Of a DNA stretch of 64,000 nt, positions 24,626 to 33,802 are shown in pieces. Origin of the DNA: Burkholderia sp. Ac-20365 (GTDB taxonomy: Bacteria; Pseudomonadota; Gammaproteobacteria; Burkholderiales; Burkholderiaceae); assembly GCF_017104715.1 (NCBI RefSeq), contig NZ_JAAGPI010000010.1:124001-188000 (forward strand), given 5' to 3'. The notes below the pieces were generated by a model, which searched no databases, was not told the DNA's origin, and saw only the letters and a program-made list of their open reading frames with translations. Both the position numbers and the translations under genes were made by a program. Each line of letters begins with the position of its first letter. The first letter of the stretch is position 1.

Positions 24626-25780
24626 ATGCGCACCCGCATGTTCACGGAGATCAGCCACGACGCGCTGCGCGCGCTCGGCCGCGAACTCGCCGCGTGGAAG
24701 CCGACGCCGGAACGCGCGCTGTTCGGCCTCGAAGCGGTGATTTCGGTGGTGCTGTCGGTAGCGCTCGCGCACCTGCTGCATCTGCCGTACACGTGGTGGG
24801 CCGCGATCAGCGGCTTCGCGGTGATGCAGACGCGCTTCTCGGCGTCCGCGCAGCGTGCGATGCATCGCGTGCTGGGTACGATACTCGGCGGCCTGCTCGG
24901 TGCGTTACTCGGGCCAATGATCGGCGATCGGCCGTGGCTGTTCGTGCCCGTGCTGGGCGTGATCGGCGGCGTGTGCGTGTATCGCGCGAACGGTTCGTCG
25001 GCGTCGTATGCGTGGGTGCTGGGCGGCATCACGTGGGTGATGGTCACGTTCGAGGCGCACAAGCTGCTCGCATTCGGCCCGACCGCTTCGTTCGCGATGC
25101 TGCGAATCGCCGAAGTGTGCGTCGGCGTGTTCGCCTGCCTTCTGGTTTCAGCGGCGTTTCATATTGGCATTCGCTGGTATGAGCGGCGCAAGCCGGCATC
25201 GAAGGTCGTCGCGGCAGCGGCCGCTACTGCGAACGCGTTGCCGCCTACATTCGAGACATTGCGCCATGCGCGCATGGTGCTCGGCGTGCAGGCGGGTATC
25301 GCCGTCGCGATCCTGGCGGCGCTCACCTACACGTTCGATCTGCCCGGCTTCGCGCAGGCACTCGTCACGACGATCGCGGTGATGATCCTGCCGCCGAGTT
25401 CCATCATCGTGCGCTCGCAAAAGCCCGTCGCCGACAAGATGGTGCAACGCGTGGTGGGCTGTCTGATCGCGGGCGCGGTGGGCATTGCGCTGTTGCCGCT
25501 GATGCAAGGCCAGATCGTGCCCTGCCTGCTCGCGCTGGCTGCGGGCATCTGGGCTGGCTGTCACGTGCAGACGGGCAAGGAAGGCGCGAGCTATATCGGC
25601 CGGCAGTTCACGATCGCGTTCATCATGGTGTTCGTGCAGGACCACGCGTGGTCCGCCGACCCACACCCCGCGATGCTGCGGCTCGCCGGTATTCTCATCG
25701 GCATCGCCATTCTCACGTGCGTGATGCTGATCGCGTCCCGGCTATCGTTTTTGCCTGCATCGGAAGAAGCGACGCCGTAA
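24626..25780 (+). CDS. FUSC family inner-membrane protein (aromatic-acid exporter-like)
   Basis: 384 residues with two blocks of about five membrane helices each (about 30-160 and 220-380) separated by a short hydrophilic stretch. The HRVLGTILGGLLGALLGP segment and its second-half counterpart QRVVGCLIAGAVGIALLP are FUSC signatures. Relatives include AaeB and YccS. It is shorter than AaeB because it lacks the large cytoplasmic insert. It is likely a membrane component of an efflux system; no periplasmic adaptor gene is adjacent. Confidence 0.82.
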   Translation: MRTRMFTEISHDALRALGRELAAWKPTPERALFGLEAVISVVLSVALAHLLHLPYTWWAAISGFAVMQTRFSASAQRAMHRVLGTILGGLLGALLGPMIGDRPWLFVPVLGVIGGVCVYRANGSSASYAWVLGGITWVMVTFEAHKLLAFGPTASFAMLRIAEVCVGVFACLLVSAAFHIGIRWYERRKPASKVVAAAAATANALPPTFETLRHARMVLGVQAGIAVAILAALTYTFDLPGFAQALVTTIAVMILPPSSIIVRSQKPVADKMVQRVVGCLIAGAVGIALLPLMQGQIVPCLLALAAGIWAGCHVQTGKEGASYIGRQFTIAFIMVFVQDHAWSADPHPAMLRLAGILIGIAILTCVMLIASRLSFLPASEEATP

Positions 25781-25803
25781 GCCGGGCATGAACGTCGCCG
25801 CGC

Positions 25804-26145
25804 TCACGGCTCGCCGAACAGCGCCTCGCACAGTTCCAGCCCTTCGGCGGTCAGCGTCGCCGAGCCGCGCCCTTCCTCGTCCATCTGCACGGCGATCACA
25901 CCCGCCGTCTGTAATTGCGTCAGATAGCGCCGCAGCGTGCTCATCGGCAGATCGCTGCGCTTGCTGAGCTTCGCAAGCGACCACGGTTTGTCCCGCGATT
26001 CGCGCGACGCTTCCCATAGCAGCATCAGCAACTGCTCCACGGTGGGATCGAGTTCGTTGTCGTCGTCATCGTCGTCGCAATGCTTGTCGTGTGCCGAGTC
26101 ATTTGGGTTCAATCCGCTTCTCCTGTCGACCAAACGTCTGCTCAT
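25804..26145 (-). CDS. Small winged-helix protein with acidic N-terminal tract
   Basis: 113 residues from the ATG at 26145, which overlaps the MocR stop (ATGA). A TTG at 26112, with AGGAG seven bases upstream, would give 102 residues and is a serious alternative. Residues 24-29 are six consecutive aspartates. The rest (VEQLLMLLWEASRESRDKPWSLAKLSKRSDLPMSTLRRYLTQLQ, then QMDEEGRGSATLT) is a winged helix of the kind that follows ArsR/MarR-like regulators. Coupling with a MocR regulator divergent from a molybdoenzyme gene suggests a role as co-regulator. Confidence 0.75.
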   Translation of the reverse strand: MSRRLVDRRSGLNPNDSAHDKHCDDDDDDNELDPTVEQLLMLLWEASRESRDKPWSLAKLSKRSDLPMSTLRRYLTQLQTAGVIAVQMDEEGRGSATLTAEGLELCEALFGEP

Positions 26146-27569
26146 TGGCGCATGCTGGCGGCGGCGAGCTTGCCGACCGTCATCAGCGCGCTCTCGATTT
26201 CCGGCGACCATGCGTAACTGTAGTTCAACCGTATGCAATGGCTGTACCCGTCGGTGGTCGAGAACATATAACCGGGCCCGACCGTGATGCCGTGTTCCAG
26301 CGCGAGCTTGTAGAGGTGCATCGAATCGACGCTCGGCGGCAGTTCGACCCACAGCACGTAGCCGCCCATCGGATGCGACACGCGCGTGCCTTCGGGAAAG
26401 AAGCGCGTGACCATCGTCGTCATCAGTTTGGCGCGCTGCGCGAGGCCTTTGCGCAGCTTGCGCAGATGGTGTTCGTAGCCGTCCTGCTTCAGATATTCGG
26501 CAATCGCGAGTTGAGGAATCGACGGCGTGGTGAGCGTGTTGAGAAACTTGAGCTTCTCGACCTGTTCGCGATAGCGCCCCGGCATTGCCCAGCCGATCCG
26601 GTACGCGGATGTCAGCGTCTTCGAAAACGACGCGCAATGCAGCACCAGCCCTTTCTTGTCGTAGTTTTTGAGCGCGCCGGGATGCACGTCGCCGAAGTAC
26701 AGTTCGTGATACACGTCGTTCTCGATCACGGGCACGTCGTGCTTCGCCAGCAGCTTGACGAGTTCGCGCTTCTTGTCGTCCGGCATCTGGAAGCCGAGCG
26801 GATTCTGGAAGTTCGGCATCACCATGCACGCGGCGATCTTGCGCTTGTCGAGTATCTGCGCGAGCGCGCCGAGGTCGATGCCTTCGCGCGGATGCGTCGC
26901 GACTTCGATCGCGCGCATGCCCATGCGCTCGATTGCGTGCAGCATCGCGTAGAACGTGGGCGATTCGACGGCAACCGTGTCGCCCGGTTTCGCGACGGCC
27001 TGCAGGCACAGATTGATCGCCTCCGTCGCACCGACCGTCACGACGATCTCGTTCGGATCGATCGCAATGCCGTTCTCCAGATAGCGCCGCGCGATCTGCC
27101 GGATCAGGTCGGGGTTGCCTGGCGGCAGTTCGTCGGTGACGCCCCACTGCGTCTTGCGGCGGCCGATCCCATGCGCGTAGCGGTTGATCTTCTGGAACGG
27201 ATACAGACTGGGATCGGGATACGGCGAGCCGAGCGGCACAGCCTCGTCGCTGCCGATGGAACGCAGCGTGGACAGCACGAGCCGGCTCACATCGACCTGC
27301 GCCGATACGGCGATCGGCTTGGACACATCCAGTTCCTGCACGGGCGGCGGCGCCTCGTTCGCGCCCAGCCGCACGAAGTAACCCGACTGCGGGCGGCTCT
27401 GGATCACGCCCTTGCTCTCCAGCATCAGATACGCGCGCAGCACCGTTGTGATCGAGATCTGCCGGTGCTGGCTGGTCTGCCGCACGGATGGCACGCGCTC
27501 GCCCGGGCGGAACACGCCGCGCCGGATCTGCCCTTCGATTTCCTTCGCCAGTTCTTCGTAAAGCTTCAA
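26142..27569 (-). CDS. MocR-type regulator (GntR wHTH fused to aminotransferase fold)
   Basis: 475 residues: GntR winged helix (LAKEIEGQIRRGVFRPGERVPSVRQTS, ITTVLRAYLMLESKGVI) and an aminotransferase domain with the PLP-lysine in ASFSKTLTSAYRIGW. The start must be the TTG at 27569. AGAGG lies six bases upstream, an in-frame stop lies 12 bases upstream, and the next Met is inside the DNA-binding domain. It is divergent from the FdhF/YdeP gene and translationally coupled to a small HTH gene. Confidence 0.9.
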   Translation of the reverse strand: MKLYEELAKEIEGQIRRGVFRPGERVPSVRQTSQHRQISITTVLRAYLMLESKGVIQSRPQSGYFVRLGANEAPPPVQELDVSKPIAVSAQVDVSRLVLSTLRSIGSDEAVPLGSPYPDPSLYPFQKINRYAHGIGRRKTQWGVTDELPPGNPDLIRQIARRYLENGIAIDPNEIVVTVGATEAINLCLQAVAKPGDTVAVESPTFYAMLHAIERMGMRAIEVATHPREGIDLGALAQILDKRKIAACMVMPNFQNPLGFQMPDDKKRELVKLLAKHDVPVIENDVYHELYFGDVHPGALKNYDKKGLVLHCASFSKTLTSAYRIGWAMPGRYREQVEKLKFLNTLTTPSIPQLAIAEYLKQDGYEHHLRKLRKGLAQRAKLMTTMVTRFFPEGTRVSHPMGGYVLWVELPPSVDSMHLYKLALEHGITVGPGYMFSTTDGYSHCIRLNYSYAWSPEIESALMTVGKLAAASMRQ

Positions 27570-27762
27570 GGGATGCCTCTAACCTGGGCACTGCGGACGG
27601 GCGAAGCGCCCAATTTTTGAGCACAGTTCACCGGATTTGGGCCTTTCGGCGGATAACAGTCGCAACTGTACTCTTTTTCTATCGCACATTGTGTACACGC
27701 CGGGTACGCGTATTCCCCACTACCCTAGCCGCAAGATAACGTCACACCGGACGCAAAAACAC
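27570..27762. promoter_or_regulatory. Divergent promoter region MocR / FdhF-like gene
   Basis: 193 bp with the palindrome GTGTACAC at 27691-27698, a related ACTGTAC at about 27666, and a small GGGCG-AAG-CGCCC hairpin followed by Ts near 27600. GTGTACA is shared with the MocR promoter region at 2063. Likely MocR operator space; promoter boxes not assigned. Confidence 0.35.
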
Positions 27763-30084
27763 ATGGATAAGACCAGCACAAAAACGGGCCGCATCGAACC
27801 TTACACGGGGCCTGCCGCTGGATGGGGCGCATTGAAGTACGTCGCGATCAATCTCGTCAAGGAGAAGGTCGCCGGGGGCAAGTACAAGACGCTGTTCAAG
27901 CAGAACCAGCCGGATGGCTTCGACTGCCCGGGCTGCGCATGGCCGGACCGCCAGCACGCGTCGACTTTCGAGTTCTGCGAAAACGGCGTGAAAGCCGTCG
28001 CTGCGGAAGCGACGAGCAAGCGCGTGACGCCTTCGTTCTTCGCGCAGCACACCGTCGACGAGCTGATGAAGCAGGACGATTACACGCTCGAGCAGCACGG
28101 CCGCCTGACCGACCCGATGGTGTTCGATCCGCTGACTGACAAGTACAAGTCCATTTCGTGGGACGCCGCGTATCAGTTGATCGCGAAGCATCTGAAGGGA
28201 CTGGACAGCCCGCACCGCGCCGCGTTTTACACGTCGGGCCGCGCGAGCAACGAAGCTGCGTTCCTGTACCAGCTGTTCGTGCGCATGTACGGCACCAACA
28301 ATTTCCCCGACTGCTCGAACATGTGCCACGAGGCGACGAGCCGCGGCTTGCCGACTACCGTCGGCATCGGCAAGGGCACGGTGACGCTCGAAGACTTCGA
28401 GCACGCTGACACGCTGATGATCTTCGGCCAGAACCCGGCGACGAATCACCCGCGCATGCTCAACGAACTGCGTGATGCAGCGAAACGCGGCGCGACGATC
28501 GTGTCGATCAACCCGCTGCGCGAGCGCGGACTCGAACGGTTCGCGAGCCCGCAGCACGTGGCGGATATGCTGACATCGGGCGTGCAGATTGCGTCGACGT
28601 TCATCCAGCCGAAGATCGGCGGTGATTTTGCGCTGATCAAGGGCGTCGCCAAGCGCGTGGTGGAACTCGACGACCTCGCTGTCGAGCAGAACGCGGAGCG
28701 CGTGCTCGACGTGGCGTTCATCGAAGAGCACACGGCAAACTTTGCCGCATTCGCCGACGACCTGCGCGAGCAGAGCTGGGATGCGCTGGTCGAGGAATCG
28801 GGCGTGCCGCGCGAAGACATCGAGAACCTTGCGCGCATCTATGCAAACGGCAAGCGCGTGATTTCGACGTGGGGCATGGGCATCACGCAGCACAAGCATT
28901 CCGTGCCGACCGTGCACATGCTGTCGAACCTGATGCTGATGCGCGGCAATATCGGGCGTCTGGGCGCGGGTTTGTGCCCGGTGCGCGGTCACTCGAACGT
29001 GCAGGGCAACCGCACGGTCGGCATCGAAGAGAAGCCGACTGACGCGTTCCTCGATCGTCTGGGCAAGGTGTTCGATTTCGAACCGCCGCGCGGTCATGGT
29101 TACGACGTGGTCGAAACGATCGAAGCGATGCTCGAAGGACACGTTAAGGTGTTTATCGGGCTGGGCGGCAACTTCTCGATTGCGACGCCGGATACGCCGC
29201 GCACGTGGGATGCGCTGCGCGCGTGCGATCTGACGGTGCATATCACGACGAAGCTGAATCGCAGCCATCTCGTGCATGGTCGCGAAGCCCTGATCTTGCC
29301 GACGCTCGGCCGCACGGAAATCGATCTGCAGAACGGTGTTGCGCAGGGCGTGACTGTCGAGGATTCGATGAGCATGGTCCACATGTCGTACGGGATGAAC
29401 AAACCGGCGTCGGAGAATCTGGTATCGGAGACGCGTATGGTCGCGGAGATTGCGCACGCGACGCTTGGCAGCGCGAAGGTGGACTGGCTCGCCTACGCGA
29501 ATGATTACGCGAAGATCCGCGATGCGATCGAGTGGTCTGTCGACGGCTTTTACGAGTACAACAAGCGGATCGAGCAGCCGGGCGGGTTCCATCTGCGAGT
29601 GGCGTCACGCGAGCGCGACTGGAAGACGGGTACGGGCAAGGCGAATTTCGTCGTGCATCAGATCCAGCGCGATACGCCGATTCAGCGGGCTCGCAAGTTG
29701 CACGGCGAGCGTGCGATGACGTTGATGACTACGCGGTCGCATGACCAGTACAACACGACGATCTACGCACTCGACGATCGCTATCGCGGTGTTTATAACC
29801 AGCGGCGTGTTGTGTTTGCCAATGCGGCCGATATGGCGATGCTTGGTTTTAAGGCGGGCGACTGGGTCGATATGGAAACCATCTGGGATGATGGGATCGA
29901 GCGGCGTGCTGAGCGGTTTTTGCTCGTTGAGTATGATATTCCGCGTGGATGTCTTGGGGCTTATTATCCGGAGACTAATCCTTTGGTGCCGTTGTCTAGC
30001 ACCGCTGATGTGTGTAATACGCCTACTTCGAAGTCGATTCCGGTTTTGTTGCATGCTTCTGCGCCGGTGGCTGTTGCTGCTTGA
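27763..30084 (+). CDS. FdhF/YdeP family molybdopterin oxidoreductase
   Basis: 773 residues from the ATG at 27763. The N-terminus has the short CPGC cluster (PDGFDCPGCAWPD) instead of a full ferredoxin domain, as in YdeP-type proteins. It also has NFPDCSNMCHEAT near the cofactor, GQNPATNHPRM, the bis-MGD-binding GLGGNFSIATPDT and a C-terminal molybdopterin dinucleotide-binding domain. Members are formate dehydrogenase-like enzymes with mostly unknown substrates; E. coli YdeP is linked to acid resistance. The last 150 bases change to T-ending codons (TTG, GCT, TCT), unlike the rest of the gene, as the gene approaches the repeat element at 30130. Confidence 0.88.
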   Translation: MDKTSTKTGRIEPYTGPAAGWGALKYVAINLVKEKVAGGKYKTLFKQNQPDGFDCPGCAWPDRQHASTFEFCENGVKAVAAEATSKRVTPSFFAQHTVDELMKQDDYTLEQHGRLTDPMVFDPLTDKYKSISWDAAYQLIAKHLKGLDSPHRAAFYTSGRASNEAAFLYQLFVRMYGTNNFPDCSNMCHEATSRGLPTTVGIGKGTVTLEDFEHADTLMIFGQNPATNHPRMLNELRDAAKRGATIVSINPLRERGLERFASPQHVADMLTSGVQIASTFIQPKIGGDFALIKGVAKRVVELDDLAVEQNAERVLDVAFIEEHTANFAAFADDLREQSWDALVEESGVPREDIENLARIYANGKRVISTWGMGITQHKHSVPTVHMLSNLMLMRGNIGRLGAGLCPVRGHSNVQGNRTVGIEEKPTDAFLDRLGKVFDFEPPRGHGYDVVETIEAMLEGHVKVFIGLGGNFSIATPDTPRTWDALRACDLTVHITTKLNRSHLVHGREALILPTLGRTEIDLQNGVAQGVTVEDSMSMVHMSYGMNKPASENLVSETRMVAEIAHATLGSAKVDWLAYANDYAKIRDAIEWSVDGFYEYNKRIEQPGGFHLRVASRERDWKTGTGKANFVVHQIQRDTPIQRARKLHGERAMTLMTTRSHDQYNTTIYALDDRYRGVYNQRRVVFANAADMAMLGFKAGDWVDMETIWDDGIERRAERFLLVEYDIPRGCLGAYYPETNPLVPLSSTADVCNTPTSKSIPVLLHASAPVAVAA

Positions 30085-30129
30085 TTTTTTGGTTTGTCTT
30101 GCGATGCTGGGTGGTTTGGTTTTGGTTTT

Positions 30130-30787
30130 CGCTGGCATCCGCGATTTGTCTTGCCTGCTTCATGCGTCGCCCCTGTGCGGGGCGGCACCTACTTTTCTTT
30201 GCCGCGGCAAAGAAAAGTAGGCAAAAGAAAGCCGCTGAACACCGCTAATCCTTGTGCCTGCCTGAGGGCCCCCGACGGGTCCTCTCCTTCAAACGGCAAC
30301 CTCCCTTTCACTGCCCGTTGCCAACGCGCTTATTGAGCGCCTCACCCGCTTCACACTCCCGCGTCACCACACGCGCGATCAAATCTCCCACGTTCTATAG
30401 CGGCAAACTGTGTGTCGGCTTTCCCGGTGTACGCGCTTCACTCCGGACTGAAAAACACGGTCGGTGTCGTAAGAGCGCTGAGGTGTGGAGCACTACGACC
30501 TACACACAGTTTGCCACCTGGGCGGCCTTGGCCATTCGCTGCCGCTGGCTGCGCTACGGGTGATTGAAGTGGGTGAGGCGCCTGTTCGAAGCGTTGGCAA
30601 CGGGCAGTGAATGGGCAGAACGCCGTGTGAAGCGGAGGACCCGTTGGGGGCCCTCAGGCGGTGGTCACGAACGGGCGGTGTTAGCCCGCTTTCTTTGCTT
30701 ACTTTCTTTGCGGCGGCAAAGAAAGTAAGTGCCGCCCCGCACAGGGGCAACGCCTGAAGAACCGATAACAAACCGCGGATGCCAGCG
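30130..30787. repeat. Nested-palindrome intergenic element, copy 1 (inverted)
   Basis: A 658-bp element bounded by CGCTGGCATCCGCG (30130-30143) and its exact complement (30774-30787). Inside lie a perfect 34-bp palindrome (30188-30221) in the left arm and a 14-bp-stem hairpin with loop GGCG (30698-30729) in the right arm. Further in are mirrored copies of a GCCTGAGGGCCCCC block and a GGCAAACTGTGTG block around a central GAAAAACACG stretch. It is in reverse orientation relative to the copies at 57199 and 62229. It lies between the convergent FdhF-like and DUF3857 genes and has no credible reading frame. The right flank is a (CCAAAA)n run (30805-30828). Confidence 0.9.
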
Positions 30788-30841
30788 AAAGCGAAAGCAA
30801 AAAACAAAACCAAAACCAAAACCAAAACGTCGCAGACAACC

Positions 30842-32731
30842 TCACCCAGCCCTCACCACTATCTGCGCCAACGCATCGCGTTCAATCCTGACCAACGCCC
30901 CCCGCGCCTGCGCAAATTCATCAGCGCCACAAACCTGGCGCCCAAACTGCGCCCGCAATCGCCGGGAAACCTGCACGATCCGCGTCGCAGGATCAAACAC
31001 ATAGTGCGATTCATAATCAAAAAACCGGTCCCGCACCGCAGTATCCTGCGGCAGATCGGTCACGCGAACGTTATCGGGTAGCGTAATCTGCACGGTCTCA
31101 TCGAAATCTCCGCCGATACACACCCACGGCTGCGTGCGCTCCGGCTCTGCCAGCCAGGCCTGCACCTGCGTCGCAATACCACCCGATAAGCTCGTCAAAG
31201 CAGGCAACGCAGTCGTACCGTCAGGCCAGGTGAAATGCTCGAGCGACCCCTGCATCGTGGTCGAAAACGGCCCGATGGTTGGCGTCACCTCGCCTGGCTG
31301 CATCCGCGCAATGCCATGAAGCCCCGTCTGCCGCAAACGGTCGGCGGCAATCTGCTGCCAGCGTTGCCGCGTCGCGCGCCGGAACACATTGCGCTCCAGT
31401 TCCGCCGACACCCCCACGTCCTCCACGCGATACGTAAATGCCGCCGTCCCCGTCCGGTCGATATCGATCGCGAGCCGCGCAGTGCGCCCGCGCTCCTGCG
31501 TCGCAGGCGTACGCGCAAGCACGCCGTCGTCGACCAACAACACCGGCCGGTCCATCGCACTCGGCGGCAGATAACCAAAGCCGATACCACCCGCCGTCGT
31601 ATCCGCATACATGCGCAACGAAGGAATCCACGTGATCGCATGATTGATCGCGCTCGCGCCATATCCCGGCACGTCGGGCAGCGCGTAGATGGGTCCAAGA
31701 TTCAACAGCACCGCCTGACTGTCGATACCGACGGCCGCGAGCATCGCCCCATACAGCGCGACATGGTCCTTGCAGTCGCCATAGCGGTTGCGCAGGATAT
31801 CGCTCGCCTTGTGCGGCATGGCCGCCGTCTCGCCGAGAAACAGCGCGACATAACGTATGTTCAGACGCACCCAGTCATACAGGATCTGCGCCTTCGCGCG
31901 CGGGTCGTCGGTATTGGCGGTCAGCGCCTGCGCCAGTTGCGCGATCGCGGGGTCGCGCCACGTCGGGTCCAGCGCCGCCGTCCGGTAGCGCTCGGCAAAC
32001 GATGCGAAGTCGCGCGTCGTCGATACCATCAGCCGGTCGCCCCACGTCGCGTAACCCACGGCGCCCGATTCGATGGGCGCGTACGGTCCGTGCCGGTACT
32101 CGAACGTGTAGCGGGTGCGGCCGTTTTCCGTGACGGGCGGCAGCGCGACATAGCCGCGCGCGTCGGCATAGAGCGGAATGTCGGCGGGCAAGTCGAAAAT
32201 CAGTTGTTGCATGTCGACGGGACCGCGCGTCGGCTCGACGAAATACGCGAACGTGCCGCCCTGCAGCGGCAACGCCCGCGTCTTGCGAAACGCCAGATGA
32301 ACACGCGAGCCCGGCTCGACGCCCGGAAAGATCACCGTGCGCAGCACGCCGTCCTGGAAGGTCGGCGCGCCCGCCGAACGCGGCTCCTGCACGTCGCGTA
32401 TGCCGTCCGGTCCGACGGGATGCGCGACGCCGTTCACATCGATCGTCTCCGCCGCGAGCAGTTGCACCTGCTCGATATCCTTGTTGAACCACACATAGCG
32501 CTGCGCCACATCGTCGACTCCGCTCACCGTGTTGGCGCGCAGGATCGTATCGTCGTGTTCCTCGATGGAGCCATCCTTCTGCACGACGAACAGATGCACG
32601 TCGCGCTCGATCGTCGATGGCGGCACATCGTCGGGCGCGATGCGCTCCTGGGCGTGGACGCCTGCTCCATAGGCATACACGATCAGCGGCAACACCGCCG
32701 CCGCGCGCAGACGATGCGCACGCCGGCTCAT
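30842..32731 (-). CDS. DUF3857 / transglutaminase-like exported protein
   Basis: 629 residues from the ATG at 32731, which overlaps the AraC stop (ATGA). A signal peptide (RLRAAAVLPLIVYAYGAGVHA) is followed by a DUF3857 beta domain and a transglutaminase-like core. The catalytic cysteine is C320 in NRYGDCKDH, with His in INHAITWIP and Asp in MYADTTAGG. Members may act on envelope proteins or peptides; the reaction is unproved. It is co-expressed with an AraC regulator. Its 3' end drifts to A/C-rich on the plus strand toward the repeat element. Confidence 0.85.
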   Translation of the reverse strand: MSRRAHRLRAAAVLPLIVYAYGAGVHAQERIAPDDVPPSTIERDVHLFVVQKDGSIEEHDDTILRANTVSGVDDVAQRYVWFNKDIEQVQLLAAETIDVNGVAHPVGPDGIRDVQEPRSAGAPTFQDGVLRTVIFPGVEPGSRVHLAFRKTRALPLQGGTFAYFVEPTRGPVDMQQLIFDLPADIPLYADARGYVALPPVTENGRTRYTFEYRHGPYAPIESGAVGYATWGDRLMVSTTRDFASFAERYRTAALDPTWRDPAIAQLAQALTANTDDPRAKAQILYDWVRLNIRYVALFLGETAAMPHKASDILRNRYGDCKDHVALYGAMLAAVGIDSQAVLLNLGPIYALPDVPGYGASAINHAITWIPSLRMYADTTAGGIGFGYLPPSAMDRPVLLVDDGVLARTPATQERGRTARLAIDIDRTGTAAFTYRVEDVGVSAELERNVFRRATRQRWQQIAADRLRQTGLHGIARMQPGEVTPTIGPFSTTMQGSLEHFTWPDGTTALPALTSLSGGIATQVQAWLAEPERTQPWVCIGGDFDETVQITLPDNVRVTDLPQDTAVRDRFFDYESHYVFDPATRIVQVSRRLRAQFGRQVCGADEFAQARGALVRIERDALAQIVVRAG

Positions 32732-33690
32732 ACGCGGCGCACCGTGTCGCGCCGTACGGCAAGCCGCCCGCGTGCGCCGCGCTGCATGCGCCATGCGCGC
32801 GGACTCATGCCGAACTCGGTGCGAAACGCATGATTGAAATTGGACACGTCGTTAAAGCCGCTATCGAAGGCGATATCGACGATCTTCGTATCTTCGTCGG
32901 CAAGACGCAGCGCGGCGTGGCGCAGGCGCGCGCGCAGCACGTACTGATGCGGCGTCACGCCCGTGACGCGCTCGAAGGTGCGCAGGAAGTAGAAATCGGA
33001 CAGCCCGCATTGCTGCGCTAGACGCGACAGCGTATGCGGCGCATCAGGTGTTTCGTCGATCAGACGCGCGGCCTGGGTGACGCGCGACCACGCCGACGCG
33101 CTCGTTGGCGCGGTATGGCGCTTCGCGTCGGCCCGGGTCGCATGCAGCGTGGCGCTTGCGAGTTCGACGGCAAGCTCGTCCCATGCCAGGGACGACGCGG
33201 TATCTGCAGAAGCATCCAGGGCGCTCTGTGTCGCCCCGGCACACGCCCGGGCAATCAACCCGGAAAACGCGCGCAACGGCGGCATCCGTCCATGCCGGAA
33301 CGACGTGTCCGCGCGAGCAAAACCTGCATCGGCGGCAAGCCGCTCGAAGTACGCACGATGATAGTGAAACGACACACAGCGGTCGCCGGGCGCATGCCGA
33401 TGCCCGCACTCGAAGCATTCGCCCGCATTGCCGAGCAGCAGCGATCCCGGCGTGAGCAGTTCGCGCCCCGCCGCCGACCGGTAGCCGAACGCGCCCGCCG
33501 CCACCACCGCGATGCACACGCCCGCGTGCCGCTCTTCGAATGGCCGGTCGTGCGGGCCGAAGGTGCACAGCACGTCCATCACCGACCAGCCGTCGCCCGC
33601 GGCCAGCCTGCGCATCTGCGTGTCGCCGGGCACGCCCAGCGTGTTGCGGCGCGCGAGAGCGGCTTCGAGATCGACGGCAATTTTTCCCAA
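32728..33690 (-). CDS. AraC family transcriptional regulator
   Basis: 320 residues. An N-terminal cupin-like half (ERHAGVCIAVVAAGAFGYRS, a GECFECGHRHAPGDRC cysteine/histidine cluster) and a C-terminal double HTH (LSRLAQQCGLSDFYFLRTFERVTGVTPHQYVLRARLRHA, VDIAFDSGFNDVSNFNHAFRTEFGMSPRAWR). The start is a TTG at 33690 with AGAGG seven bases upstream. Its stop overlaps the DUF3857 start, so the two are translationally coupled, an uncommon partner for an AraC protein. The Cys/His cluster may bind metal. Confidence 0.85.
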   Translation of the reverse strand: MGKIAVDLEAALARRNTLGVPGDTQMRRLAAGDGWSVMDVLCTFGPHDRPFEERHAGVCIAVVAAGAFGYRSAAGRELLTPGSLLLGNAGECFECGHRHAPGDRCVSFHYHRAYFERLAADAGFARADTSFRHGRMPPLRAFSGLIARACAGATQSALDASADTASSLAWDELAVELASATLHATRADAKRHTAPTSASAWSRVTQAARLIDETPDAPHTLSRLAQQCGLSDFYFLRTFERVTGVTPHQYVLRARLRHAALRLADEDTKIVDIAFDSGFNDVSNFNHAFRTEFGMSPRAWRMQRGARGRLAVRRDTVRRV

Positions 33691-33802
33691 GATGTCACCT
33701 CTTCGGATCCGTATGCTCGTTTTATCACAACGGCGGTGGACGTGACGGGTTCGCCGCGCCCTTCCGCCCGACTGGAAAACGAAGCAAACAGGAGCACGTG
33801 CA

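Noticed and set aside
30729..31081. Small open frames inside and beside the repeat elements (also near 57088-57354, 57568-57985, 62206-62487, 62598-63008)
   Set aside because: They read different frames of the palindromic element, give low-complexity Arg/Ser/Thr-rich peptides, and are explained by the repeat's base composition rather than by coding constraint.
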